Shown here in pieces: positions 43,385 through 51,704 of a stretch of 64,000 bases of DNA. The translations under genes and the position numbers were made by a program. The DNA lies in contig JALQYN010000096.1 of the NCBI GenBank assembly GCA_023254055.1, positions 41,490 through 105,489 of the forward strand, read 5' to 3'. The DNA is from Polaribacter sp. (GTDB lineage Bacteria; Bacteroidota; Bacteroidia; Flavobacteriales; Flavobacteriaceae). The notes beneath the pieces are model-generated. The model searched no databases. It saw only the letters and a program-made list of their open reading frames with translations, and had not been told where the DNA came from. Position 1 is the first letter of the stretch. Every line of letters begins with the position of its first letter.

Positions 43385-44350
43385 ATGAAACTACTAGTAC
43401 ACATTTCAAGAATTTTTGTCGGAGCGATGTTTATCTTTTCTGGCTTTGTAAAATTGGTTGACCCAATTGGCTCTCAATACAAATTTGAAGAATATTTTAA
43501 TGAGAGTGTGCTAGATATGGAATATTTAATTCCGTATGCATTGGCATTTTCTATTGTATTAATTTTAGCAGAAATAATGTTGGGAATCATCTTATTATTA
43601 GGATGTAGAGCAAAAGCAACATTATGGAGTTTACTCGTTTTATCAACCATATTCTTGTTCTTAACGTGGTATTCTGCCTATTACAACAAAGTAACAGATT
43701 GTGGATGTTTTGGTGATGCTATTAAATTAACACCTTGGGAAACGTTCTATAAAAATGTAATCTTAATCGGATTAATTTTATTGATGCTGTTTAGAGTAAA
43801 AGACATCAAATCTATTTTTTCTGTAAAGGTTTCGCAAGCGATAACTATCTTATCATTGGTTTCGTTTTTATACATCACTTACCATGTGCTAGTACATTTA
43901 CCAATTATTGATTTTAGAGCGTATGCAGTTGGAAATAACATTCAAGAAGGAATGAAGTACAAAGATGACGGTGAGCTTCCTAAAATTCATGATTTCTATT
44001 TAGAAGATGCACAAGAAGATTTAGCTCCAGAAATTCTAGAGAAAGAAAAAGTATTATTGATTATTGTACATACGCTAGACAAAGCAGATACAAACGGATT
44101 TAAGACCATCAAAGAAATTGCAAACAAAGCAATTGCTAAAGGTTATGCTGTTTATGGTGCTTCAGCTTCTTTTACAGACGAATTGTTGTTGGCTAAAGAA
44201 AAATATGAACTTCCATTTGATTTTCTGTTTTGTGATGGAACAACTTTAAAAACAATGGTAAGAGCAAATCCAGGAATTATGATGCTTGAGAAAGGAACAA
44301 TACTAGGAAAGTGGAATTGGTCTGATGCTGATAAAATTGAATTAAAATAA
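43385..44350 (+). CDS. DoxX/MauE-type membrane protein with thioredoxin-like C-terminus (BT_3928-like)
   Basis: A 321-residue protein. Four DoxX-type membrane helices occupy about 1-145, with 'FSGFVKLVDPIGSQYKFEEYF' and the conserved 'DCGCFGDAIKLTPWETFYKNV' (paired Cys). A fifth helix follows, then a soluble domain (about 200-320) with a thioredoxin-like strand-helix order ('KVLLIIVHTLDKAD', 'NPGIMMLEKGTILGKWNW') but no CxxC motif. Such proteins may take part in envelope redox or quinone chemistry. The gene runs 1 bp into the crcB gene boundary, so both are probably one transcript. Confidence 0.88.
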   Translation: MKLLVHISRIFVGAMFIFSGFVKLVDPIGSQYKFEEYFNESVLDMEYLIPYALAFSIVLILAEIMLGIILLLGCRAKATLWSLLVLSTIFLFLTWYSAYYNKVTDCGCFGDAIKLTPWETFYKNVILIGLILLMLFRVKDIKSIFSVKVSQAITILSLVSFLYITYHVLVHLPIIDFRAYAVGNNIQEGMKYKDDGELPKIHDFYLEDAQEDLAPEILEKEKVLLIIVHTLDKADTNGFKTIKEIANKAIAKGYAVYGASASFTDELLLAKEKYELPFDFLFCDGTTLKTMVRANPGIMMLEKGTILGKWNWSDADKIELK

Positions 44351-44351
44351 G

Positions 44352-44717
44352 ATGAAACAAATCTTACTTGTTTTTATTGGTGGCGGATTTGGAAGTGCAT
44401 TGCGTTTTTTATTCGGGAAATTCTTAAATAGTCCTGAAAACGGAATTCCATACGGAACATTCTTAGCCAATATTTTAGGTAGTTTATTTATTGGACTTAT
44501 TCTAGGGTATGCAGCAAAAAATGAAGCCTTAACAGAAAATCACACGTTATTATTGGCAACAGGATTTTGTGGAGGTTTTACTACCTTTTCAACGTTTGCC
44601 TATGAAAATCATGTGTTTTTAAAATCTGGAGATTTTACAAGTTTTGCGTTTTATACGATTGCAAGTTTTGTGGTTGGGTTCTTGGCTGTTTTTGCAGGAA
44701 TTTATATTGTTAAATAA
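44352..44717 (+). CDS. crcB: fluoride channel Fluc/CrcB
   Basis: A 121-residue dual-topology channel exporting fluoride. Four helices carry the family motifs 'GGGFGSALRFLFGK', 'GTFLANILGSLFIG' (channel Asn) and 'GFCGGFTTFSTFAYE' (TM3 break and Phe/Thr pathway). Length matches single-gene CrcB homodimers. It begins one base after the DoxX stop; no fluoride riboswitch can fit in front of it and none is seen upstream of the DoxX gene. Confidence 0.96.
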   Translation: MKQILLVFIGGGFGSALRFLFGKFLNSPENGIPYGTFLANILGSLFIGLILGYAAKNEALTENHTLLLATGFCGGFTTFSTFAYENHVFLKSGDFTSFAFYTIASFVVGFLAVFAGIYIVK

Positions 44718-44720
44718 ATA

Positions 44721-44807
44721 GCATCTCGATACAAACTTGAGTTTACATGTCATTTCGACAGAAAGAAGAATGAACGACGAGAAATCTCATTAGTTGAGCT
44801 CCGTCAA
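44721..44807. repeat. dispersed intergenic repeat remnant
   Basis: The gap holds 'GTCATTTCGACAGAAAGAAG' followed by 'ACGAGAAATCTCAT', preceded by 'CATCTCGATACAA'. These blocks recur between genes in many Flavobacteria and do not code. The gap has no other feature. Confidence 0.6.
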
Positions 44808-44821
44808 ATAATAAATAAGAA

Positions 44822-45523
44822 ATGAACGAAGTAGTACATTATAAAAGAGAAGAAGAGTATGCTATAATTACCATAGCAAACGGAAAAGCAAATGCTATTT
44901 CTCATGAAGTTATTGAAGGTCTAAACACTAGTTTAGATAAAGCTCTAGAAGAAAACAAAGTTGTTATTTTAACCGGGCAAACTGGAATTTTTTCAGCCGG
45001 TTTTGATTTAAAAGTAATGGCAAAATCGCCAGAATCAGCAAAAGAATTGGTTACAAAAGGCTCTCAACTTTCCTTAAGAATGTTGTCTTTTCCGAAACCA
45101 ATAATCATTGCTTGTAATGGACATGCGATTGCTAAAGGAGCTTTTTTATTGTTATCTTCAGATTATAGAATAGGAGTAGAAGGCGACTACAAAATAGGAA
45201 TGAACGAAGTTCAAATAGGCATGACCATGCATCACGCAGGAATAGCCATTGCTAGAGCAAAATTATCACATACCTATTTAGATAGAAGCGTAAACAATTC
45301 AGAAATTTACAATCCGAAAGAAGCTGTAAAAGCAGGATTTTTAGATGTAATTGTTCCAGAAGACCAATTATTACCAACTGCAATAAAAGCTGCTAAATTA
45401 TTTAGTCAATTGAATGAAAAAGCACACGCAGCTACAAAATTAAAAGTAAGAAAACCGCATTTAGCAGCAATTGAAAAAGCAATTGAACTAGATTTACAAG
45501 AAGAGATTTTTATAAATCAATAA
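44822..45523 (+). CDS. enoyl-CoA hydratase/isomerase (crotonase) family protein
   Basis: A 233-residue cytosolic protein of the crotonase fold. Oxyanion-hole segments are 'GIFSAGFDLKVMA' (about 55-67) and 'NGHAIAKGAFLLLSSDYRIG' (about 100-119). The second acidic residue typical of hydratases is in 'MNEVQIGM', with Glu retained, but the first Glu position is Ala/Lys here. It may therefore be an isomerase or hydrolase rather than a true hydratase. No other fatty-acid oxidation gene is nearby. Confidence 0.88.
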   Translation: MNEVVHYKREEEYAIITIANGKANAISHEVIEGLNTSLDKALEENKVVILTGQTGIFSAGFDLKVMAKSPESAKELVTKGSQLSLRMLSFPKPIIIACNGHAIAKGAFLLLSSDYRIGVEGDYKIGMNEVQIGMTMHHAGIAIARAKLSHTYLDRSVNNSEIYNPKEAVKAGFLDVIVPEDQLLPTAIKAAKLFSQLNEKAHAATKLKVRKPHLAAIEKAIELDLQEEIFINQ

Positions 45524-45528
45524 GTTTT

Positions 45529-45592
45529 GTCAATGCGAATGAAATGAAGCAATCTTTTTATTTTTATTTCTCGACTCTGCTTGAAATGAAAT
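45529..45592. repeat. dispersed intergenic repeat remnant (second type)
   Basis: 'GTCAATGCGAATGAAATGAA' with 'GCAATCTTT' and then 'TCTCGACTCTGCTTGAAATG', degenerate forms of two intergenic repeats common in Flavobacteria. They fill the gap between the crotonase gene and the convergent DUF1684 gene. Confidence 0.6.
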
Positions 45593-45593
45593 A

Positions 45594-46214
45594 TTAATGC
45601 TTTTTATACGCTTTAACTCCAACGGGTATTGAAACAGTAAGCGTATTTTCTTTAGGTGTTAACGGACAAGAATACCTGTCGCTATAAGCACAATATGGGT
45701 TGTATGCTTTATTGAAATCTAAGACAATCGTTCCGTCTGGTTTTTCATCTGTGGTTAACACATCTAAATAACGCCCCCCACCATAAGAACCTTCTCCGCT
45801 TGTTTTATCAGTAAAAGGCATAAACAAATAATCGATGTATTGTGGGTCTCTATCTAGATCTTTATTTTGATAGATTGGAATTTGTTGCTCAACCCCATCA
45901 ATAGTAAAAGTTACCATTCCATATTTAATGTATAAGGGTTTTCTTTCTGTTGTGGTTGTCATTTCAAAAATTGGAGCGTCAACTGTTTTTTCTAATTTAG
46001 CAAGTACTCTATATTTTTTATCAATAGGATAAAACTCTAACTTTTTAAATGTTTTCAGATCTTCTTTGGTTAAAGGTGATTTACTTTCGTCATGAAATTT
46101 TAAATTTTCTTCATACTGATAATCTTCAATTTTTTTAAGATAATCATCCTTTGATTCGTTGTTGCAAGAAATAAAAAGGAATAAAGAGAAAAAGGCGAAA
46201 AGGGTTTTCATCAA
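45594..46214 (-). CDS. DUF1684-family lipoprotein
   Basis: A 206-residue protein with lipobox 'LFISC' (Cys17). It carries the DUF1684 signature: 'LYIKYGMVTFTIDGVEQQIPIYQ', 'YLFMPFTDKTSGEGSYGGGRYLD' and the C-terminal 'DFNKAYNPYCAYSDRYSCPLTP' with two Cys. The family is widespread in Bacteroidota and Actinobacteria, function unknown. It is divergent from the leader of the MFS exporter gene. Confidence 0.92.
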   Translation of the reverse strand: MMKTLFAFFSLFLFISCNNESKDDYLKKIEDYQYEENLKFHDESKSPLTKEDLKTFKKLEFYPIDKKYRVLAKLEKTVDAPIFEMTTTTERKPLYIKYGMVTFTIDGVEQQIPIYQNKDLDRDPQYIDYLFMPFTDKTSGEGSYGGGRYLDVLTTDEKPDGTIVLDFNKAYNPYCAYSDRYSCPLTPKENTLTVSIPVGVKAYKKH

Positions 46215-46261
46215 GTAAGAAATTTTAAAAAATAAAAATACAGTTTTTACAATTATTTATG

Positions 46262-46269
46262 TAGTTTTG
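46262..46269 (+). promoter_or_regulatory. -7 promoter element of the MFS leader transcript
   Basis: TAGTTTTG matches TAnnTTTG, 19 bp before the ATG of the short leader ORF at 46289. Transcription from here would produce a leader of about 150 nt ending at the terminator. Confidence 0.55.
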
Positions 46270-46288
46270 ACGCATTAAAAAATTAAAA

Positions 46289-46363
46289 ATGAGAATTGTC
46301 AATACATATACGTGTCAGAAGTCGATTAACAATCGAAAAAGTCGAGCATCAATTGTATTGTAA
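46289..46363 (+). CDS. candidate leader peptide (24 codons) upstream of the MFS exporter gene
   Basis: An ATG-started ORF of 24 codons with TAA at 46361-46363, beginning 'MRIVNTYTCQ' and ending 'SRASIVL'. It is AT-rich just before the ATG, as is usual for starts in this phylum. It spans hairpin TCGATT/AATCGA (46322-46336). It also contains two copies of AAGTCG (46319-46324, 46339-46344), both complementary to CGACTT in the left arm of the downstream terminator. Translation or ribosome stalling here could control read-through into the exporter gene. Coding status is inferred from position and structure. Confidence 0.5.
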   Translation: MRIVNTYTCQKSINNRKSRASIVL

Positions 46364-46394
46364 TTATAGCAACATAAAAGAATACTATCAAATT

Positions 46395-46425
46395 GAGTCC
46401 GACTTCACAGTCGGACTTTTTATTT
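46395..46425 (+). terminator. intrinsic terminator (attenuator) in the MFS leader
   Basis: GTCCGACT (46397-46404) and AGTCGGAC (46409-46416) form a GC-rich 8-bp stem with loop TCAC, extended by A-T and G-T pairs, and followed by TTTT-A-TTTTT. It lies 20 bp before the MFS start codon with no complete longer gene upstream on this strand. Confidence 0.8.
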
Positions 46426-46444
46426 TTATACAACAACCAAAAAA

Positions 46445-47659
46445 ATGAAAAAATTATACGTTGATTATCTCAACACTTTCAGGGGGCTTTCTAGAGAAGT
46501 ATGGTGGTTAGCATTTATCACTCTAATCAATAGAGCAGGAACTATGGTAATTCCGTTCTTATCATTATACTTAACTAAAAGTTTAGACTTTACCTTATCT
46601 GATGTGGGTTGGATCATGTCTTGCTTTGGGGTAGGCTCAGTTTTGGGTTCTTGGATTGGTGGTAAATTAACAGATGTAATAGGATATTATAAAGTAATGC
46701 TCTTCAGTTTAATAGGTACAGGATTCGCATTTGTAGCCATGCAATTTGTAACCTCTTTTACAGGTTTTTGTTTAGGGATTTTCGGATTAATGCTAATAGC
46801 AGATGCATTTAGACCAGCCATGTTTGTGGCTTTAAGTTCGTATAGTAAACCAGAAAACAAAACACGTTCGGTAACACTAATTCGTTTAGCAATCAATCTT
46901 GGTTTTTCTGCTGGTCCTGCCGTTGGCGGTTTGATTATTGCTTCTATAGGATATACAGGTTTGTTTTGGGTAGATGGAATTACTTGTTTTTTAGCAGGGG
47001 TTTTATTATTGCAAGTTTTACATCCTAAGAAATCAAAAGTATTGGATGAAGTTAAAGTAGCAAATCCAATTTCTGCATATTCTGATAAAGCTTTTTGGGT
47101 TTTTCTAATTGCTATGATGTTGTTTGGAGCCGTATTTTTGCAATACTTCTCTACCATGCCGTTGTATTATAAAGATGTTCATTCTTTATCAGAACAAAAT
47201 ATTGGTTTGTTGTTAGGAATGAATGGTTTTGTAATTTTCTTATTTGAAATGCCTCTCATAAAATGGTTAGAACATTCAAAATTTACAAAGGTTGGACTGA
47301 TGTTGTTTGGAGGTGTTTTAACAGCATTAAGTTTTGTTGTGCTTTTGGTTACCAGTTGGACAGGTATTTTAATTGTCGGAATGTTTTTAATGACTGTAGG
47401 AGAGATGATCGCATTTCCGTTTTCAAATGCTTTTGCAATGGAAAGAGCTAAAAAAGGAAATCAAGGTGAGTACATGGCATTGTACACCATTGCATTTTCT
47501 TTTGCTCATATTTTTAGTCATAATTCAGGTATGCAATTAGTAAGCGCTATCGGTTTTGATTCTACATGGGTTATCGTAACATCAGTTGCTGCACTTTCAG
47601 CATTTTTTATGTTTCTATTGCTTAGGATTCTAAAAAATGAAAAAGCACAAACTATATAG
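46445..47659 (+). CDS. MFS multidrug-type exporter
   Basis: A 404-residue inner-membrane transporter with 12 helices. The loop 2-3 motif reads 'GSWIGGKLTDVIGYYK' (family GxxxDxxGxR/K), and 'LIRLAINLGFSAGPAVGGLI' in helix 5 matches the antiporter motif C of drug exporters. The MdtH/YttB-like group of MFS exporters is the nearest by eye. Its expression is probably regulated by the leader ORF and terminator directly upstream, a set-up seen for genes induced by ribosome-targeting drugs. The stop codon lies inside the terminator stem shared with the next, convergent gene. Confidence 0.92.
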   Translation: MKKLYVDYLNTFRGLSREVWWLAFITLINRAGTMVIPFLSLYLTKSLDFTLSDVGWIMSCFGVGSVLGSWIGGKLTDVIGYYKVMLFSLIGTGFAFVAMQFVTSFTGFCLGIFGLMLIADAFRPAMFVALSSYSKPENKTRSVTLIRLAINLGFSAGPAVGGLIIASIGYTGLFWVDGITCFLAGVLLLQVLHPKKSKVLDEVKVANPISAYSDKAFWVFLIAMMLFGAVFLQYFSTMPLYYKDVHSLSEQNIGLLLGMNGFVIFLFEMPLIKWLEHSKFTKVGLMLFGGVLTALSFVVLLVTSWTGILIVGMFLMTVGEMIAFPFSNAFAMERAKKGNQGEYMALYTIAFSFAHIFSHNSGMQLVSAIGFDSTWVIVTSVAALSAFFMFLLLRILKNEKAQTI

Positions 47660-47672
47660 TTTGTGCTTTTTC
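47640..47672. terminator. bidirectional terminator between the MFS and DPP-IV genes
   Basis: AAAAGCACAAACTA (47641-47654) and TAGTTTGTGCTTTT (47657-47670) form a 14-bp stem with a 2-nt apex and T-runs both ways. The MFS stop codon TAG (47657-47659) is within the right arm. Confidence 0.9.
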
Positions 47673-47688
47673 ATTTGGTTTAAAAAAG

Positions 47689-49926
47689 TTACTGTTTTAC
47701 TTTTATTAAATCTCCATCAGCAAAAACCTTTTTCCAATACCTTACCATTGTTTCTCTAAGATGTAAAGACGTGTTTCCGCCTCTAATTCCATGATCTCGC
47801 ATCGGATACGACATCATGTCAAACATTTTATTATGTTTGATGAGCTCGTTTGTAAGTCTTTCAAAACTTTGATAATGCACATTGTCATCACCAGTTCCAT
47901 GTATAATCATTAAGTCACCTTTTAAGTTTTTAGCATGTGTTATTGGAGAGCCAGCAATATAATTTGCTTCATTTTCTTCTAACAATCCCATGTAGCGTTC
48001 TTGATAAATATTATCATACAAGCGCTGGTCTGCAACAAAAGCAACTGCTAATCCAGAAGTATACACATCAGGATATCTAAACAAGCAATTCATGGTCATT
48101 TGACCACCGCCGCTCCAACCCCACATTCCAACTTTATTGGTGTCAATAAAAGGGTAGGTTGCAAACATTTTTTTTGCTGCAGCTGCTTGATCATGGGCTG
48201 CTAAAATTCCGATTTGACCATAAATCGATTTTCTCCAATCTCTTCCTCGTGGCGTTCTTGTTCCTCGGTTATCAATACTAGCTACAACATACCCTTGTTG
48301 TGCTAAATATTGATGCCATAAATCTCCGCCGCCCCAATTATCTTGTACTGTAGAACCAGCAGGTTCTCCATACACATAAAATATAATTGGATATTTTTTT
48401 GTTGGGTCAAAGTTTTTTGGTTTGATCATCCAAGCATCAAAAACCACCTCTCCTATATCAACTTTTATAAACTCCTTTGGAGATAAATTTAAGGCTGCAA
48501 CTTTGTTTTTTAATTCATTATTATCTTCTAAAACACGAATGGTTTTATGCTTCTGAAGATTGATTAACGATATTTTATTTGGTGTGCTTGCATTTTGAAA
48601 ACCATGAATGGCAAATTTTGCATCAGCAGAAATTTGATACGAATGTTGTCCAGCTTGATTCGCAGGAGTTACTCTTTCAGGTTTTGATTTTCCGTTTATT
48701 TTACTTCTGTATAAATAACGCTGTGTGTAATTTTCTGGAGAGGCAGTGTAATATACATATCCACTTTTTGGATCGATACAATTGATACGAACTACATCAA
48801 TATCTCCTGTGGTTATTGTTGTCGAAGTTTTACCATCTCTAGATACTTTATACAAGTGTAAGTATCCATCTTTTTCACTAGTCCAAGTAAAATATTTTTC
48901 ATTTTCTAACCACATGATATTATCATGAATATCTAACCAAGCATCATCTTTATCTGTTAAAATTGTTTTTAAAGACATGTTTTTGGTGTTTCCAACCCTA
49001 ACAGTATTGGTGTTTTGTTTTCTGTTTAGTTGCTGAATCATGACCTCGTTAGAATTTGGAATAAAATCCATTCTAGCTAAATAGTTATTTCTTGAGTCTC
49101 CAGGAACATCAAACCATTTTGTTTTTCCGCCAGCAGCATTAACAACACCAACCTTTACAGCAGAATTTGTTGTTCCAACTTTCGGATATGGTAATGGAAT
49201 TAATTTTGGATAAATAGAATCTACATTGTTAATCATGTAAAATGTTCCAATCCCTTTGGTATCCGATTGCCAATAAGCTATTTGTGTTCCCTCTGGACTC
49301 CATCTAAAACCATCTCTACATCCCAATTCTTCTTCGTATACCCAATCAAATGTTCCGTTTATGATTGAAGTACTTCCGTCAAAAGTAAGTTGTGTGATTT
49401 TATTTGTTGCAATGTTTTCTACATAAATATTATTTTTACTCACAAACCCAACGCGAGTTGCATCTGGAGAAAATTTAGCAAACATCATTGTGGTTCTCTC
49501 AACAGATTTTCCTAATTGAGTTAATTTACCAGTTTTCAAGTCTAACACCCAATAATCACCTCTTGTATGATAACGCCAAACTTTACGAGTATTTGTAAAA
49601 ATCAACAATTTTGAATTGTCTGTTGACCATTCATAATTAGAAATTGATAGTGGTTTTGTTTCTCCTTTTGGGATTAATTGTTTTGCAGAAACCAAAACAG
49701 AGCGTTTTCCAGAGGTTGCTTCATACCTAATAATATCTCTTCCACCAACATCATTATTTCTTTGTAATGTAGAGTACCCTTTGTTGTCCTTCATCCATCT
49801 AACAGGACCATAACCTTTAGCATTATAAGTTCCGTTTTTAAAAGCATCTTCTAAAGTAAGTTTTTCTTGAGAAGAAGAAATAAATGAAATTAAACAAGCA
49901 AAAGTGAATAAAAATATTTTTTTCAT
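47689..49926 (-). CDS. dipeptidyl-peptidase IV-type S9 peptidase
   Basis: A 745-residue exported enzyme (signal peptide 'IFLFTFACLISFISSSQ') that removes Xaa-Pro or Xaa-Ala dipeptides from peptide N-termini. The DPP-IV beta-propeller domain includes 'GTFDWVYEEELGCRDGFRWSPEG', which holds the double-Glu substrate anchor. The catalytic Ser is in 'MWGWSGGGQMTMN', the Asp in 'IHGTGDDNVHYQ' and the His in 'PMRDHGIRGGN'. Length fits family S9B. Its close relative DPP IV is common in peptide-degrading Bacteroidota. It is transcribed alone. Confidence 0.96.
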   Translation of the reverse strand: MKKIFLFTFACLISFISSSQEKLTLEDAFKNGTYNAKGYGPVRWMKDNKGYSTLQRNNDVGGRDIIRYEATSGKRSVLVSAKQLIPKGETKPLSISNYEWSTDNSKLLIFTNTRKVWRYHTRGDYWVLDLKTGKLTQLGKSVERTTMMFAKFSPDATRVGFVSKNNIYVENIATNKITQLTFDGSTSIINGTFDWVYEEELGCRDGFRWSPEGTQIAYWQSDTKGIGTFYMINNVDSIYPKLIPLPYPKVGTTNSAVKVGVVNAAGGKTKWFDVPGDSRNNYLARMDFIPNSNEVMIQQLNRKQNTNTVRVGNTKNMSLKTILTDKDDAWLDIHDNIMWLENEKYFTWTSEKDGYLHLYKVSRDGKTSTTITTGDIDVVRINCIDPKSGYVYYTASPENYTQRYLYRSKINGKSKPERVTPANQAGQHSYQISADAKFAIHGFQNASTPNKISLINLQKHKTIRVLEDNNELKNKVAALNLSPKEFIKVDIGEVVFDAWMIKPKNFDPTKKYPIIFYVYGEPAGSTVQDNWGGGDLWHQYLAQQGYVVASIDNRGTRTPRGRDWRKSIYGQIGILAAHDQAAAAKKMFATYPFIDTNKVGMWGWSGGGQMTMNCLFRYPDVYTSGLAVAFVADQRLYDNIYQERYMGLLEENEANYIAGSPITHAKNLKGDLMIIHGTGDDNVHYQSFERLTNELIKHNKMFDMMSYPMRDHGIRGGNTSLHLRETMVRYWKKVFADGDLIKVKQ

Positions 49927-50018
49927 AAGTAGGTTGATTTGTTAAGTATGCAATTTAACAATTTTTACTGATACTAATTGTTCAATGTTTGATGGTATTT
50001 AATCCTCTTAAAAATCCC

Positions 50019-50026
50019 TATATTTG
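50019..50026 (+). promoter_or_regulatory. -7 promoter element of the serine dehydratase gene
   Basis: TATATTTG matches TAnnTTTG, 28 bp before the ATG. No TTG at the right spacing. Confidence 0.5.
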
Positions 50027-50054
50027 TTAAATACGTATTTTAAATCTTTTAGGT

Positions 50055-51635
50055 ATGGCAAATTATCCAAGTATTTTTAATGATGTTATTGGTCCTGTTA
50101 TGCGTGGTCCATCAAGTTCTCATTGTGCTGCTTCATTACGAATTGGTAGAATTTGTAGAGATTTAATGGATGCTGAATTGACAGATGTTTTAATAGAATT
50201 TGATCCAAATGGTTCGTTAGCAACAACACATGAAAGTCAAGGCTCAGATATGGGTCTTTTTGGTGGTTTTTTAGGTTGGGAAGCCTATGATGAACGATTA
50301 GTAAATTCAGCAAATGAGATAAAAGCAGCAAGAATAAACGTAAATATAGAAATACTTGATATCAATGCGACACATCCAAACACCTATAAGTTAACCTTAC
50401 ATAACACTAAAGAAACCCATGAAATCATTGCAATTTCTGTTGGAGGCGGAATGATTGACGTCATTGAAATTGATGGTAATGCTGTTACCATGGAAGGGGA
50501 TTATTTTGAAACTTTGATTTATTGTTCAGAAAAAGGAACTATTTCTGAGTTTGTAGAAAAATTTATTCCGAATGAATCGCTACAGTTTTTAGACGGTACA
50601 ACAAAGTTCTATCAAGTAAAAACAAATAGTCCGATAAATGAAGATCTGTTGCAAATGCTTTCTGAACTGAAAGAAGTGATTACTATAAAATCTATTTCTC
50701 CTGTATTACCTGTGTTATCACGAAAGGGAATTCAAGTACCATTTAACACTTGTGATGAAATGTTAGCTTATAATGCTGATAAAAATTTAGAACTATGGGA
50801 ATTGGCAGTACATTATGAAAGTGCAAGAGGAAACATTTCTCATAAAGAAGTTTTTGAGAAAATGGGAGAGATTATAGATATCATGGATGCTTCTATCAGA
50901 AGTGGACTAAAAGGAACCGAATTTAAAGACCGAATTTTAGGTGCACAATCTTTAGTGTTTAAAGAAAAATTAGAGTCAAAAAGTTTGTTAGAAGGAGATA
51001 TGATGAATACCATTATCATGTTTGTTTCTTCAATGATGGAAGTAAAAAGCTCAATGGGTGTTATTGTTGCAGCACCAACAGCAGGTTCATGTGGCGCATT
51101 GCCTGGAGCAATTATTGGAGCCGCTTCGAGTTTAAATTTATCAAGAGAAGAAACGATAAAAGCCATGCTCGCCGCTTCAATTATAGGTGTGTTTATCGCT
51201 GCACATGCAACTTTTGCCGCAGAAGTTGGAGGATGTCAAGCTGAATGTGGTTCTGGCGCAGGAATGGCAGCAGCTGCATTGGTGTTTATGGCAAATGGTA
51301 GCTTACAACAATCATTGTCAGCCGCATCTTTGGCATTGCAAAACTCCTTAGGAATGATTTGTGATCCTATTGCAAATAGAGTAGAAGCTCCTTGTTTAGG
51401 AAAAAATGTATTGGCTGCAACCAATGCGCTTTCTTGTGCAAATATGGCATTGGCAAATTATGATCATTTGATTCCATTAGATGAGGTTATAGATACTATG
51501 GATAAAGTAGGAAAAGCTATTGATTCTGATTTACGTTGTACTGCGCTGGGCGGATTATCAATTACTAAAACAGCTAAAGAAATTGAAGCAAAACTAGGAG
51601 AGGTTCACTCTGGTTTTGCCTTTAAAAGTTGTTAA
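50055..51635 (+). CDS. sdaA: L-serine dehydratase, iron-sulfur type, beta and alpha domains fused
   Basis: A 526-residue single-chain enzyme converting L-serine to pyruvate and ammonia. The N-terminal beta domain has 'GPVMRGPSSSHCAASLRIGR'. The C-terminal alpha domain has 'APTAGSCGALPGAI', 'VGGCQAECGSGAGMAAAAL' and 'CDPIANRVEAPCLGKNVLAA', whose Cys residues ligate the [4Fe-4S] cluster. It is longer than the usual fused form (about 455 residues), with extra sequence around 90-300. It stands alone between terminators, next to exported peptidase genes, and would use serine from peptides. Confidence 0.94.
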   Translation: MANYPSIFNDVIGPVMRGPSSSHCAASLRIGRICRDLMDAELTDVLIEFDPNGSLATTHESQGSDMGLFGGFLGWEAYDERLVNSANEIKAARINVNIEILDINATHPNTYKLTLHNTKETHEIIAISVGGGMIDVIEIDGNAVTMEGDYFETLIYCSEKGTISEFVEKFIPNESLQFLDGTTKFYQVKTNSPINEDLLQMLSELKEVITIKSISPVLPVLSRKGIQVPFNTCDEMLAYNADKNLELWELAVHYESARGNISHKEVFEKMGEIIDIMDASIRSGLKGTEFKDRILGAQSLVFKEKLESKSLLEGDMMNTIIMFVSSMMEVKSSMGVIVAAPTAGSCGALPGAIIGAASSLNLSREETIKAMLAASIIGVFIAAHATFAAEVGGCQAECGSGAGMAAAALVFMANGSLQQSLSAASLALQNSLGMICDPIANRVEAPCLGKNVLAATNALSCANMALANYDHLIPLDEVIDTMDKVGKAIDSDLRCTALGGLSITKTAKEIEAKLGEVHSGFAFKSC

Positions 51636-51653
51636 GTAGTACTAGTATAAAAT

Positions 51654-51688
51654 AAAAAAGGCTGTCTATTTATAGACAGCCTTTTTTA
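51654..51688. terminator. bidirectional terminator between the serine dehydratase and peptidase operons
   Basis: GCTGTCTA (51661-51668) and TAGACAGC (51673-51680) with flanking A6G and CT6 tracts form a strong stem, loop TTTA. Confidence 0.9.
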
Positions 51689-51704
51689 TTTATTAAAATA
51701 CGTG

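Noticed and set aside
43234..43461. 75-codon rightward frame after the DUF1599 gene
   Set aside because: It translates low-complexity repeat DNA and runs into the DoxX gene in another frame; composition is not protein-like.
44352..44400. Fluoride riboswitch for crcB
   Set aside because: crcB begins one base after the upstream gene, leaving no leader; no pseudoknot-like segment was seen before the DoxX gene either.
46687..47157. 156-codon frame opposite the MFS exporter gene
   Set aside because: Codon-shadow of a membrane protein gene; no family features.
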